A DNA stretch of 64,000 bases, taken from positions 425,226-489,225 of the forward strand of contig QEAR01000005.1 of assembly GCA_006535965.1 (NCBI GenBank), in the 5' to 3' direction. This DNA comes from Spizellomyces sp. 'palustris'. Its lineage: Eukaryota > Chytridiomycota > Chytridiomycetes > Spizellomycetales > Spizellomycetaceae. A program made the position numbers and the translations under genes. How positions within the stretch are numbered: position 1 is the first letter of the stretch; each line of letters begins with the position of its first letter. This document shows, piece by piece, positions 23,201 to 33,612 of the stretch. The notes beneath the pieces are model-generated. The model was not told the origin of the DNA. It ran no database searches and saw nothing but the letters and a program-made list of their open reading frames with translations.

Positions 23201-26200
23201 GATGGCGAGAGAAGGGTATTCTGAAATTCACGTCCACCAAGAACATGATGTGAGTGCAGGCACCGCTCTGAAATTCTCAAGTCTTTACTAATATAATTTA
23301 GTTCATTTCCATCCATCGCCTGCATCCCGTCACGCACGAAGGATATCTGCTTATTGCCCGGACAGCTTTCCATCATCACCATGACGAAGACGGTATGGTT
23401 TCTCATCCCATAACTCGTAAAATGATGGAACATCATTATAATCTTGTGCACGAATCTAGTACATTCCCCCATTTTTCTGCGTAATCAAGTTGTACATGTT
23501 CTGGAATCTGGCACCCTCACTGTTCAAGGCGAACCGTCAGACGTACATACTCCAACACACTGGGAAAACGAGCCTCATGATCCGGGTAATGCCGATGGTC
23601 TGCTTCCGCTCCAATCACCGACTGCCATGTACCACACGTTCGATATTCCGGCACCTGGTTTTCGTCAGGTTGTAGGGAAGATATCTGGTCTTCCATCAAC
23701 GTTGACATTCTCAACCACGATTACTACAAAATCCTATGCGAGGGAGGAGGCTACCGGTGGTGATGGTGACATGCAAACAGTAATTACCATCGACAAAGAC
23801 ACGTTCAGACCTGGATCCATCGTACTTTATCGGACATCAATAGTCGGAAACGGAAAAGACGAACCTCGGGTATCTCAGGACATGACCATATCAGTATCGT
23901 CAAGAAGATTGTCGCTATCTCCCGGTGTGTTTGCAAGTCTCTGGAGCATGCTGGGGATGGACCGCACCAACGAAGGCATTGAGGTTATGGTGAAACTGGG
24001 TTGGGATGTGCTTGGATCAGGACATCTCTGGTATGGCGATAAGAAGACCAAGTGGCCACCCGGTTTGTGGGAAGCTGTGAAGGGTTTAGATATGCTTGAC
24101 ATCAACGTTGCACTCTATCGCTCTGCTGCAGAGGAGGAGGACACGACTGGTGAGTAAGATCCACAACAAATCCCGGGTATTGGACTAACTTGAGATGTTT
24201 AAGGCGACAGCGTCTATGACGTCCCAGGATATGGACGATTATCTTATTGTGGTCTTCAAGGGTTCGTTTCAGCTTCACAACCAGTTGCGCGAAATAATGA
24301 TCTGGGGCATCCCGTATTTGGAAACTTGCGCAGCGGCCCATGGATGGCAGAGTACATTGTGGCCCGTTTGAAAAGGTACGCTTTGAAGTACCATAAAGTA
24401 GCGACTACCGCACTAACTTCAACCTCACAGGCATTTGCAAATGTACCCTGCCCTCACAGCTCTTCGAACATGGCTATCGGACCGATTGGCGCTCGTTAAA
24501 AAGCTATCACCCTCCTTCTCCCCCAAATATTTCACATTCGTGGTTTGCTCAGCCTACCAGGCTTTGCGGTATCGCGCGCTGACGATGGACGCATCACGCC
24601 TTCACATTTGTCAAATAGCTGGCAACCGAAAGTCATCCTTGGAAGCATTCAACAATGCATGCTCAATGATGACGTTTCAACTGTACGGCCGCGTCTCGTC
24701 GACTGGATTGGTTCCAGCCCAATACCCATTGGATCTTGTTGCTCCAGATTCCGGTCCTCCTGACGGTCAGAAGAAGAGGAATCCGTCACTAGCGGCCGGA
24801 TTGCCCCACTTTGCAACCCAATACATGCGGTGCTGGGGTCGCGACATCTTCATATCGTTAAGAGGCATGATTTTGCGCCCTGGACATTACCATGCTGCTC
24901 GAGCCCATTTGATAGCATTTGGATCGACATTACGCCATGGATTGATACCTAATCTTCTCGATCAAGGCATTATGCCGCGGTACAATGCCCGCGATGCAGC
25001 TTGGTGGTGGTTATATAGTGTTGCAGAATACTGTAGACTATCGCCCGAGGGATATGCTTTTCTAGGCATGGAGGTCGCACGGCGTTTTACTCCGCGGCGA
25101 AGATATAGAAATCCTGACTATCTAGCCGTCGCTGACGAAGATGACGATGGACAAGGTGATACTTATTGTCCATGCGATGATCCATCCAGAGCATTTGTCC
25201 ACCGGAACACAATAGCACAATTATGCCATGAATTGTTGGAGCGGCATGCACGCGGCATCAAGTTCCGTGAATGGAACGCTGGGGCGAACCTCGATCACGC
25301 CATGCGAAGCGAAGGATTTGATGTAGAGGCGCGTGTGGACTGGCAAATGGATGGATTGGTAGTCGGCGGCAATAGATGGAACTGTGGGACTTGGATGGAC
25401 AAAATGGGTGATTCGGAAAAGGCCGGAATCAAGGGTGTCCCAGCGACACCGCGGGACGGCGCCGCGGTTGAAATTTGCGGGCTAGCAAAAGCGGCATTGA
25501 AATGGGTTGTAGAAGATGTCCTCGGCAAGGGACTTGGGAAGAAGTGGTGGACGTGGGAAGCTGTTTTGATCAAGGGTAGGTCGCCATGCAATGGAGTGAA
25601 CATCGCAAATCTAGTCTGACCGAGCTACCGCATGTGCCTATGCATCAGATGGCAATGGTCACGACAAGTTGGTTACCTATCTATCTTGGAATACGATGCT
25701 TCAGTCCTCTTTCGAAAAGCAGTTCTACGTACCCACAGGTAGGACATCCTTGTATGAAGGGTTCAAAATTGCGAGCGGTCTTAACATTGACTTGTTGTAG
25801 ATCCAAATCAAGATCCGGAATACGCCATCGACAATCCTAGTCTTGTTCATCGACGTGGGATATACAGAGACACGGTTGGAGGTATGCGAGACTTTATGGG
25901 ATTCCAGCTACGTCCAAACTTCTGTATTGCCATGGTTGTGGTAAGTAGTCGGCTTGCCCTGGGCCAAGAATATACTTCGCGCTTGTTGCGCCCTGACAAT
26001 TCATCCTTTTAGGCTCCGGAAATGTTTAATCCGGATCATGCCCGCCATGCACTTGATGTTGTCAAGGAGCAGCTTGTGGGTCCGTTGGGTATGCACCATG
26101 CTTTCATTCAATGCATGAGTATATCAATGAGATCTCACAACTTGATTTACACAGGCATCAAGACGCTGGACCCACGCGATTGGGCTTACCGCGGGGTGTA

Positions 26201-26677
26201 CGACAACGCGAATGATGGTACAGATGCCACGGTTGCTCATGGTTTCAACTATCATCAGGGTCCGGTGAGTACATATATGACAGAAAAGCCGGATGAGGAT
26301 TGCCGACGCATGGGTCTATTTCAGGAATGGGTGTATCCATTAGGATTCTTCCTTCGCGCGTATCTGTACTTCCATACCAAAGCACCCGGGCATGATCCAA
26401 GCAAGGTGGGCTGTCGACATCAGGAAGAAGCTCATGACTTGATTAGTACTCAAAGTGTTCCTATTTGTAGGTCGACTCTGTGTACGCCTATATTCAGCGT
26501 GTTCTCCTCCGCCACAAGCATCACATCCTCGACAGTACGCAAAGTCCATATGCAGGACTACCCGAGCTGACCAACGAAAATGGTGGATTCTGCGGAGGGA
26601 GTTGTCCTACGCAGGCCTGGAGTGGAGCTGTCATGATAGAGTTGGTGGCCGATCTTTTGGCCGCTGCGAAGCTGTAG
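20235..26677 (+). CDS. GDB1: Glycogen debranching enzyme (GDE/AGL)
   Basis: Bifunctional cytosolic enzyme: 4-alpha-glucanotransferase (GH13) then amylo-1,6-glucosidase (GH133), clearing glycogen branch points after phosphorylase. The start was rebuilt from family conservation: exon 1 20235-20294 ([20 protein letters not shown]), exon 2 20418-20533 ([16 protein letters not shown], ending NYPAAG), exon 3 20624-20659 ([11 protein letters not shown]), exon 4 from 20740. The transferase half shows ITDVV-like [29 protein letters not shown] (nucleophile Asp), [11 protein letters not shown] (acid/base Glu) and, across an intron, [10 protein letters not shown]. The glucosidase half shows [25 protein letters not shown] and [14 protein letters not shown] with [13 protein letters not shown]. 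It stops at TAG 26675-26677. Close to twenty exons. Identity certain, a few internal exon edges approximate. Confidence 0.95.
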
Positions 26678-26933
26678 TAGCCGGTTGAGGTTATTTAGTA
26701 GATACTGGATCGCACCCACATAAACCATCATGGACAGACTAGACTGCCATCCTGTCGCGGCGTTTAAAAACATGACACCATTTGATTTATGTACAGAACT
26801 TGAGCCGATAATAAATACATAGCTAACTCCTCCTTTCAACAGCCGCGACCCCATGACAACGCAACCGCGTCACGCCAATTACAATGCATGGAGTGCCAGT
26901 TTGCAATCGTTTGTAAGGCAACGACAACCGTAC

Positions 26934-28367
26934 CTAGTCATGGGATAAGTCATCCTCCTCACTACCCAACGCGTCAGCATCGCCATCAATATCTTGAGAC
27001 AGATTTTAGAAGAGACAGCCAGTGAGTGCAGAGAATCAGTACAAGAACAAACGCGATTCATTTTCCGTTCACAGAAAATGTACAGTGCCATATACTTACC
27101 AATGAAATCCTCTACAAGAGGTATAGTAGGTATCGTTTTATTCGCAAACATACCAACTAGGGACGGTGACACATCGGGTGATGCCTCACGAATGGGTGAG
27201 GACGATCTTAATGGGGATGAGTTGACCGGCTCACGCGTTGGCTAGACGAGATACAAGAATAAGCGAATGCGTAGCTCCAGAGGATCGCATGGACGGGGCC
27301 CTACCACTGAAATACGGCCAGGAAAGTCCGCTGCAGCTATACCGAAAGAAGTCTCAATATAGAGCCAAGTCGTAAGCAAAAACCAAGCAGCGCCTTCATA
27401 CATAATTTCATTCTCTTTCCAAGTGATTTTCTCAATGGTGACTCTTTGCGCTTGACGCCTCTTTTCTCGCCATTCATAGTACCCGATTCGGTATCGGAGT
27501 CAGGCCCAAACGGGGATGCCGACGCACGCTCAGTACCCGGTCTATCGGGAGCAGGCGCGCCGCAAGGAATGTTACTCAGCGCCATTTGATGAGATTCGAA
27601 GCCTCCATCATCAGTATACCTTCGGCTAGATGACCGTGAGTTGGTCCGACCTCCAAAGCCAAGGCATTTCTCTAGATGGGGAGCATATCGCTGCGCAGGG
27701 TACCAGTTATTGCACTTATAACATTTGAATTTGTCCGTGACCGCATTCTTATCTCCCAAGGGGAGTCCATATATGTCACTACCAGGACCAGGGGAAGCTG
27801 CGAACGATTGGAAATGAATAGGTCAAAAAGGATCTCGTCAAGTAAAATCTGATGTGGTTAAAATCCAGAGAAAAAGTCCGTCGTACCATATGAAAGACAT
27901 CTGTGGATCAGCAGTAGAATATAGGACATCAGAACTTGGCTGCAGGGAAAATCGCTGTAATATCTTGAAGCTGAATATCAACTTGCCTTGTGTGACATAC
28001 TTGGCAAACTGCCTTCTTTCTCGTTTCTTCCCTGTGTATTTCAAAAGCAAGCTCCTGAACACACTCGGACAGGAGATCTTCGAATGCCAGACGGCCCTAA
28101 AATGCGGCAAGCATTTGTTCAAAAAGGTCAGATATTGGAGGGAAAAGATTCATCGACGTCAAATCCGGACGGTCAGCGGTCCCCAAAATATCCACTCATG
28201 CATATGGGATAGTCAATATATAGCCCATCTCTCCAACTGGGGCATCCCCGCAGCGAAAGCTCGGCAACATAGTTAATGTGAAAGAACAAGGGTGTACCAA
28301 TTACCAGATTATTTCGTTCATCTTCTGACAGACCAGAAAATATCTTTGAAGCTGGATCCTCGGACAT
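26934..28367 (-). CDS. SGF11: SAGA deubiquitinase-module subunit Sgf11 (ATXN7L3 type)
   Basis: Zinc-finger subunit that activates the Ubp8 H2B deubiquitinase inside SAGA and docks it on nucleosomes. Exon 1 (MSEDPASKIFSGLSEDERNN) starts at ATG 28367. After an intron of about 200 bases comes the helix FEDLLSECVQELAFEIHREE ending in VCQVCHT. Near 27760 follow DIYGLPLGDK and the diagnostic finger KCYKCNNWYPAQRYAPHLEK with CLG and an Arg/Ser-rich segment. The tail (SSPLRSSSPIREASPDVSPS, IDIDGDADALGSEEDDLSHD) is reached by two more introns and ends at TAG 26936-26934. The exon between VCQVCHT and SPGPGSDIYG is ambiguous; the only phase-consistent model I found uses a GC donor (AG|GCAAGT). The hydrophobic stretch before the tail (27337-27430) may also be partly intron. 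Family call firm, model partial. Confidence 0.82.
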
Positions 28368-28430
28368 TGCGTGGTTGGGCTTATGGCTAAGCGAAGATAA
28401 ACAATGGAAGACAACTTTAGGTAATTATAG

Positions 28431-28670
28431 ATGGAAGCCGTACAACTCGAGACAAGATACAAAAAGTGCCTGACGAGGCTTGTAACTGACAGCAATGCCT
28501 CTTTAGTTGATTTGGGAGGCCTCAATGTCGCCAAGCATGCCAATTTGAGTCTTGCTTCGTTTGCACATATTGGAAGCAAATCTTCAAAAGTGCCGAAATA
28601 TAGAGATCCCCGTGCAGAGTGTGACACAGTCCACTTACTCAGAAATACTGTCTACGCTTGCCCGTCGTAA
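28431..28670 (+). CDS. Possible small gene, unrecognised
   Basis: An ATG frame of 79 codons starts 64 bases from the divergent SGF11 start: MEAVQLETRYKKCLTRLVTD, then DLGGLNVAKHANLSLASFAH. A second frame from about 28550 continues in amphipathic helical style (LRLHILEANLQKCRNIEIP, STYSEILSTLARRKES) to a good acceptor-like CAG near 28710, and further open frame reaches 28857. The two frames look like parts of one spliced small helical protein, but I could not find a donor/acceptor pair that keeps phase. It could be a coiled-coil subunit of a larger complex. No family recognised; possibly not a gene. Confidence 0.25.
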   Translation: MEAVQLETRYKKCLTRLVTDSNASLVDLGGLNVAKHANLSLASFAHIGSKSSKVPKYRDPRAECDTVHLLRNTVYACPS

Positions 28671-29092
28671 GGAGTCCTTCTCCGAGCTTCCCTTTACGTC
28701 CCAGTGCAGGTTTATACTGCCATTCTCCCAGAAAGTTGCTGTGGCCATCCCCGCCGCGTTTATCTCAACTGCCGTTCGAATGGAAGTTACCAGACCGCAC
28801 CCTTGGCCACGAGAACCACGTCAAGCCCTTTATAAAGCCAGTAGTATATGTGGTTAAGCCTGCACTAGGACTTGTCGGTAGTGGAGATGGCCCGTTTTTG
28901 TTAAGTTTGGAATGTCGGAAGTTGCTGGTCGCATTGTCGCTAGGGTACACGTGACCAAAGTGGTGAAACGCGGCTGGCGTCAGCGTAAACATATCCCGAT
29001 ATTTTTAATGTAAGGACCCAACAAGGGACCTGAATTACATTTGCAGAAGGAGAGGGTGAAAATATGCTTCCCAACAATCCCTTTGTACCCAT
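28671..29092. other. Intergenic, with CACGTG at 28948
   Basis: About 420 bases between the possible small gene and the 3' end of the WD40 gene. Open frames on both strands (28552-28857 +, 28765-28992 -) lack domains. TACACGTGACC at 28946-28956 holds the CACGTG palindrome seen in other intergenic stretches. Confidence 0.4.
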
Positions 29093-31628
29093 TCAAGCTT
29101 CAAACAACGGTTGAGCCTGATCAAACCACCACGTCCGTACGGTCCGATCATCAGAACAGCTGGCAAACAAGCTCTGTCGCGAATTCCATGCAGCACTATA
29201 GACTATGCCTTGATGACCGCGAAGAGTTTGAAGGATGTCACCTTTAGCAGCGTCCCATATATAAACAATACCGTCCTGCAACAATGAAATTCAGCACTTT
29301 TTGTTTTATAAACGGTTGACTAAGGATTAGCGCACCTCAGAACCGCCCACCACTAGGGCATCGCCGGCAAATCCAGCCCTCACAAAGTTCTTGGACGTGT
29401 TTTGGTGGCCCTTAAACTTTCGTATCGGTCGAAGCTGAAGTATCCGACAGAAGAACATTAGCATTTTCAGCTTGAAACCGAGGCACGGTCGTGGTTTGCC
29501 TTACCATGCGGACATCCCATAACCTATTTGAGTTATCCTTTGAACTACTTAGCAGTAGGGTGCCGTTCGAACTCATCTCCACAGACGTAACCTCTCCCAA
29601 GTGAGATGTAATAGTTCTGATGCATAGACCTGCAAGAGAATGCTAGTTTATACCAGGAATCGGACGCCCAGCGGAAGGGATTAGCATAATCTCCTACCTG
29701 ACACTATGTCCCAAAATTTAATAGTATTGTCCTTTGATCCACTTATGATCAGGTTCCCAAGAGGACTAAATATTGTCTGAGACACCGAGAGCTGGTGCCC
29801 GGCAAACGTCTTCACTACGGCACCACGTTCAATATCGTACAGTCTTACTATCTTATCGTAACCACCGGTAGCAATGTGTCGACCGGCAGGATGGAATTTG
29901 ACGGAATAAACATCCCCGCTACCCTCTTCAAATGTGGATGAACACTGGGTCTTGTTCTGCTTCACGTCCCAAAGTTTCACGGTCCCATCTCCAGATGCAC
30001 TGGCAAGTGTCGACCCATTCTTACTAGATGCTACGTCCCAAATACGTGACGTGTGTCCTTCGAGGACTGCTTGGCATTCTCCAGTTTCTGTGTCCCACAC
30101 TCGACAAGTATTGTCACTTGAGCCAGAGACGATAGACAAGCCCTCCTCGCCAATGAACTCGACGCACTTGACGTTTCCTTTGTGTCCACTAAACACACTT
30201 CGTACAGCATTAGGGATAATAAGGGAATGATAATCCTCCAACAGCGTTGTCACGCGCGGAGCTATGCGTGGATGGTATCGTGATGACTCAATTTGATAAG
30301 CGACGGCTTGTCGTAGCATAGTGAGTAAGCGTTGCGGAGGAACGTAAACGGATCCTGTTCAAGAAAGACAGAACCATCAATGATGGCCGATATCGAGCAA
30401 CGGGCTTCACTCCACACCTTCACGGTCGGTAGCTTCAAAATCCACCATGTTCTGGAAGTGCTCCGCGAGCTTCTCTCTATAGAGACAGGTGAGCACACAG
30501 GAGCCTGACGCAGTGAAAACGTGACCATTACAACGGCACCTTGCTGGACCTATTCCTTCCCAGTTTTTAAATGACGGGGCGTCGTGTACCGACTTTCCAG
30601 TAAGTAAATAGCAAAGATCCTTGAATTCATTCGGGGTTGTTTGCAAGTGCTCGAGTGGCTTTAGCCGTTTGTTGAGGTGAGTGAATGCCTAGGCATACAG
30701 GAATTAGATGGCAGGGACCACCGCTTCGGGTTTCTTCTGTAGCATCGCACCTTTTGTATCTCCCGATATTCAATGTATTCCAGATATTGCTGCTTATACG
30801 CAGCGTACAAAAAGCTCTTGTGATTCTTCATTAGGGTCTTTGTGCAGAGTCTGTCGACTTCAGCCCAATCGCCGTCTAATAGATTAGAGAGGATAGCACC
30901 CAATCAATAACTAAAATGAGATGAAAGTTGAACCAATAAATACACCCACCATCAGCAAAAGCACCCACCCAGCACTGCTTTACGCATTCTTCTAATATCA
31001 GATTGGCGTTCTTCACGTTCATATGTTTTGACGTTGGCTTCATCCAGTACCGTCATTTTGGAGGCATGATAACCTTCATCGTGAAGGTATTGTACAATCA
31101 TCCGAATGATGTCCTTGGAAAAATCCGGTGAGTCCCAGATGTTCCTTGGTGCGCTGCCACTTCTGCCATTTACGGGCTGCTTACTTCTCTGATACGCTCT
31201 TCTTGAGCATTGAAGATACCTTCAGTTGGTCGTATAGAATGTTCGTGCGCTCCAATATGGACTTGATTGGCGGCAATTGTGAGCAAGCTGTTCCAATGAC
31301 AAGACTTAATCATTCGCACTTCCGACAAGTAGAGTCGCAAACTTCAGACCTACCTTCTTCGACGTTGATCTAATGGAGTTGGCGAACGTTCAGTAGGTTG
31401 TGCGCCTGGGTCGCCAGATGCATCACAACTCTTGATCTCAGACGACGGTCTAGGGGCAGAAGCAGAGGAATCCTCTCTCCCCAACACGATGCTCTCCTCA
31501 ACATTTGCTACTTCCGGGTGTGCTCCAACGGGCGTAATCACCGCAACAGGGGAAGCGAGAACCGATGATTCAAGGAGTGAATGAGAATCACTCTGTTGTT
31601 GTGGTGTCGAGTTAGAGAGTTCTGACAT
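29093..31628 (-). CDS. LisH-CTLH-WD40 repeat protein
   Basis: Start ATG 31628 opens a Ser/Pro-rich disordered leader of about 85 residues. After introns follow a LisH motif (IIRMIVQYLHDEGYHASKMT, about 31100), a CTLH-like helical segment (DGDWAEVDRLCTKTL, then KQQYLEYIEYREIQKA, FKDLCYLLTGKSVHD), and LLTMLRQAVAYQIESSRYHP. Seven WD40-type repeats then run from GHKGNVKCVEFIGEEG to GHQGIVYSAAWNSRQSLFAS. The stop is at 29093. The LisH-CTLH-propeller order is that of WDR26/Gid7, a subunit of the GID/CTLH ubiquitin ligase, but the propeller sequence is not obviously WDR26 and an uncharacterised paralogous family is equally possible. It probably acts as a scaffold. About nine exons; borders between 31140 and 31390 are unsure. 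Confidence 0.8.
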
Positions 31629-31998
31629 GCCAGATGATTCCACAGCAGCTGCGGTTCTGGTATTTTTGGAGGAATCAAAGACAAAATGCGACGTCCAAGT
31701 TGGTGTGCAGCCCCAGTAGGAACAACTCCATGACTGATGAGTCATCAGTAATGTCGCTTACGTAATCACATCGAATATAACTGTTGCGTATCGCTGAGGA
31801 CGAAATTCATTGTCGTTGGCGTCGTCTTCTTATTCATGATCCAGGACGTGCCGTCGCTTGGGACTGCGTAAAGCTTCTTTTGCCGGCCGTAAGTTCCTCC
31901 ACTGACGAACATCCCAAAGCCCATTGGCACGGAACACGTGCTTTGTCTCGTCGCCATACACCGTCAGCCAACTTTGCAGATCGTCGGCACAATCTCTC
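31629..31998. other. Divergent promoter with CACGTG at 31935
   Basis: 370 bases between the WD40 gene and the aminotransferase-like gene. AACACGTGCT carries CACGTG at 31935-31940, 59 bases before the + gene. Short open frames on both strands show no domain. Confidence 0.5.
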
Positions 31999-33507
31999 AT
32001 GTCCTCTGGGGAGAGCGCGAAGCCTTGGAAGGCGGGTAAGCAGAGCTGACAAGTAGACGGACTTAGTGCCCGTTGACCGGCTTCTGGCCCTCATTTTGGT
32101 CGTTACACAGTTGTTATTGAACTCAAGGCAGGCGTAACTGGCGAACAGTGTCAGGCTACTCCGTCTCTGAACCCTCCCATCTTTACGACTCGGTTTACGA
32201 ATGACACAGCCAAAGGATTCCTTTTGCAATATCCACCTGGTCAGCCATTCCCAAAGCTCTCAAAACCATTTGAACCACGTCTCACTTTTTCGCAGGTGCT
32301 TACACTGCCGGACGCACCCTAAACACTCTGTATCTCCTTGATCTTCCCGCACACCTCTCTCGCCTATGCTCCTCCGTTAGTGATATCAAATTCACAGTCC
32401 CACCGCCACAATCTGACGTTGACAGTGGCCAAGTCGTCACATGTCCAGTGGTCACTGGTGAAAGTGAGCCGGCTGAGCCTGCGGTTGTTGTCGAAGCCAT
32501 GTCTCCTTTCCGGAATCCTGAAGAACTACCAAAATTTGTTGTACCATTGATGAAGAAGGCTTTGGCAGAATGGCTGGCCTCATCTGTATCCCGAGTTGTT
32601 GGACAAACCGAGGCTAAAGTGACGGTGCTTATAACATATTCTTCAAAAGTATGGTCCCGTGGACCTCTTTCTTGATTGCGCCTTTTGCTTGCCATCTCCA
32701 ACGCTGGTATCTCGTATTCTCGCATTAGGAAGGTGCAAAGCTGGTTGCACACTGCGATGAACTCATCCAACCTAAAGCGGAGAAAACGGATGTTATAGTT
32801 TACGGCATGCCAAGAAAGAATGCCACCGCGAAGGATTCTCGTTGGGTTGCGTGAGTGGGTCATCACTCGTGCAGTGTACAGTTACCACATGCTTATTCCA
32901 AATATCAAGCGACCGCTCTGCTTTAGAAAAATATTTGTCTCCAACCATCAATGAAGTCATTCTAACCGATCCGCATCTTAACATTTACGAGGGACTGACA
33001 TCCAACTTCTGCGCCGTGCTAGCAGACGCTTCTTCTGGGGGAAAGCCCTACGTAGCGTGCGCACCATTGGAGTACGTTCTGCTAGGTACGATTCTCCGTA
33101 TGGTTCGTCACGTTTGTGAACAGGAGAGCATCGAATTTCGGTTTGAGTTTCCGAAAGCTTCTGAGGCTGCCATTTGGCTAGGAGCATTCATTACAAGTGA
33201 GTCGGAATTCCTCAATCAGTGCCTGGTTTGTAATAGCTGACCAGCATGATGTTAGGCACATCGCGAGCCGTCTTACCTATTCGTGCTATCCATTTAAATG
33301 ACGGAAGGTATGAGGCACCCATGAATTTCTGAGGTTTCGGGTAATATTTAAGTATGTCGAAAATTTGAAAGCCCTCCTATCGAACTTCCGTCAACATGCG
33401 AAACGATAAACATTATCAAACGTGGATTGAGGAAGGAGATGCTCGACCGCGTATCACCACTTGTGACATTAGATGATATAGATCAGATTAAAAGAGGTGC
33501 AGTTTGA
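31999..33507 (+). CDS. Class IV aminotransferase-fold protein
   Basis: The fold is that of branched-chain and D-amino-acid aminotransferases and aminodeoxychorismate lyase. Exon 1 starts at ATG 31999 (MSSGESAKPWKA) and joins in phase to VVIELKAGVTGEQC. A 63-base intron before 32298 restores PPGAYTAGRTLNTLYLLDLP, the family's N-terminal block. Later exons give VIVYGMPRKNATAKDSRW, LSPTINEVILTDPHLNIYEG with LTSNF, PYVACAPLEYVLLGTILRMV, AFIT joined to STSRAVLPI, and the end IKRGAV with TGA 33505-33507. The Lys of TAKDSRW sits about 33 residues before the Glu of YEGLTSNF, roughly where the PLP-binding Lys lies in class IV enzymes. It resembles plant and fungal 'D-amino-acid aminotransferase-like' proteins of unknown substrate. 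About seven exons. Fold firm, reaction unknown. Confidence 0.8.
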
Positions 33508-33612
33508 ACATACAGATCCATTAGCTAGGTTACGCATGCAACAGTCCTAGTACTATTAAGCAAAATAGTGTGCCTCAGCGCCCGCGCTGGCGGCTTGTAC
33601 TCCAGGATGTAT

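Noticed and set aside
32258-32285. tRNA-like ATTTGAACC on the plus strand
   Set aside because: Lies in an intron of the aminotransferase-like gene and no stems can be formed around it.
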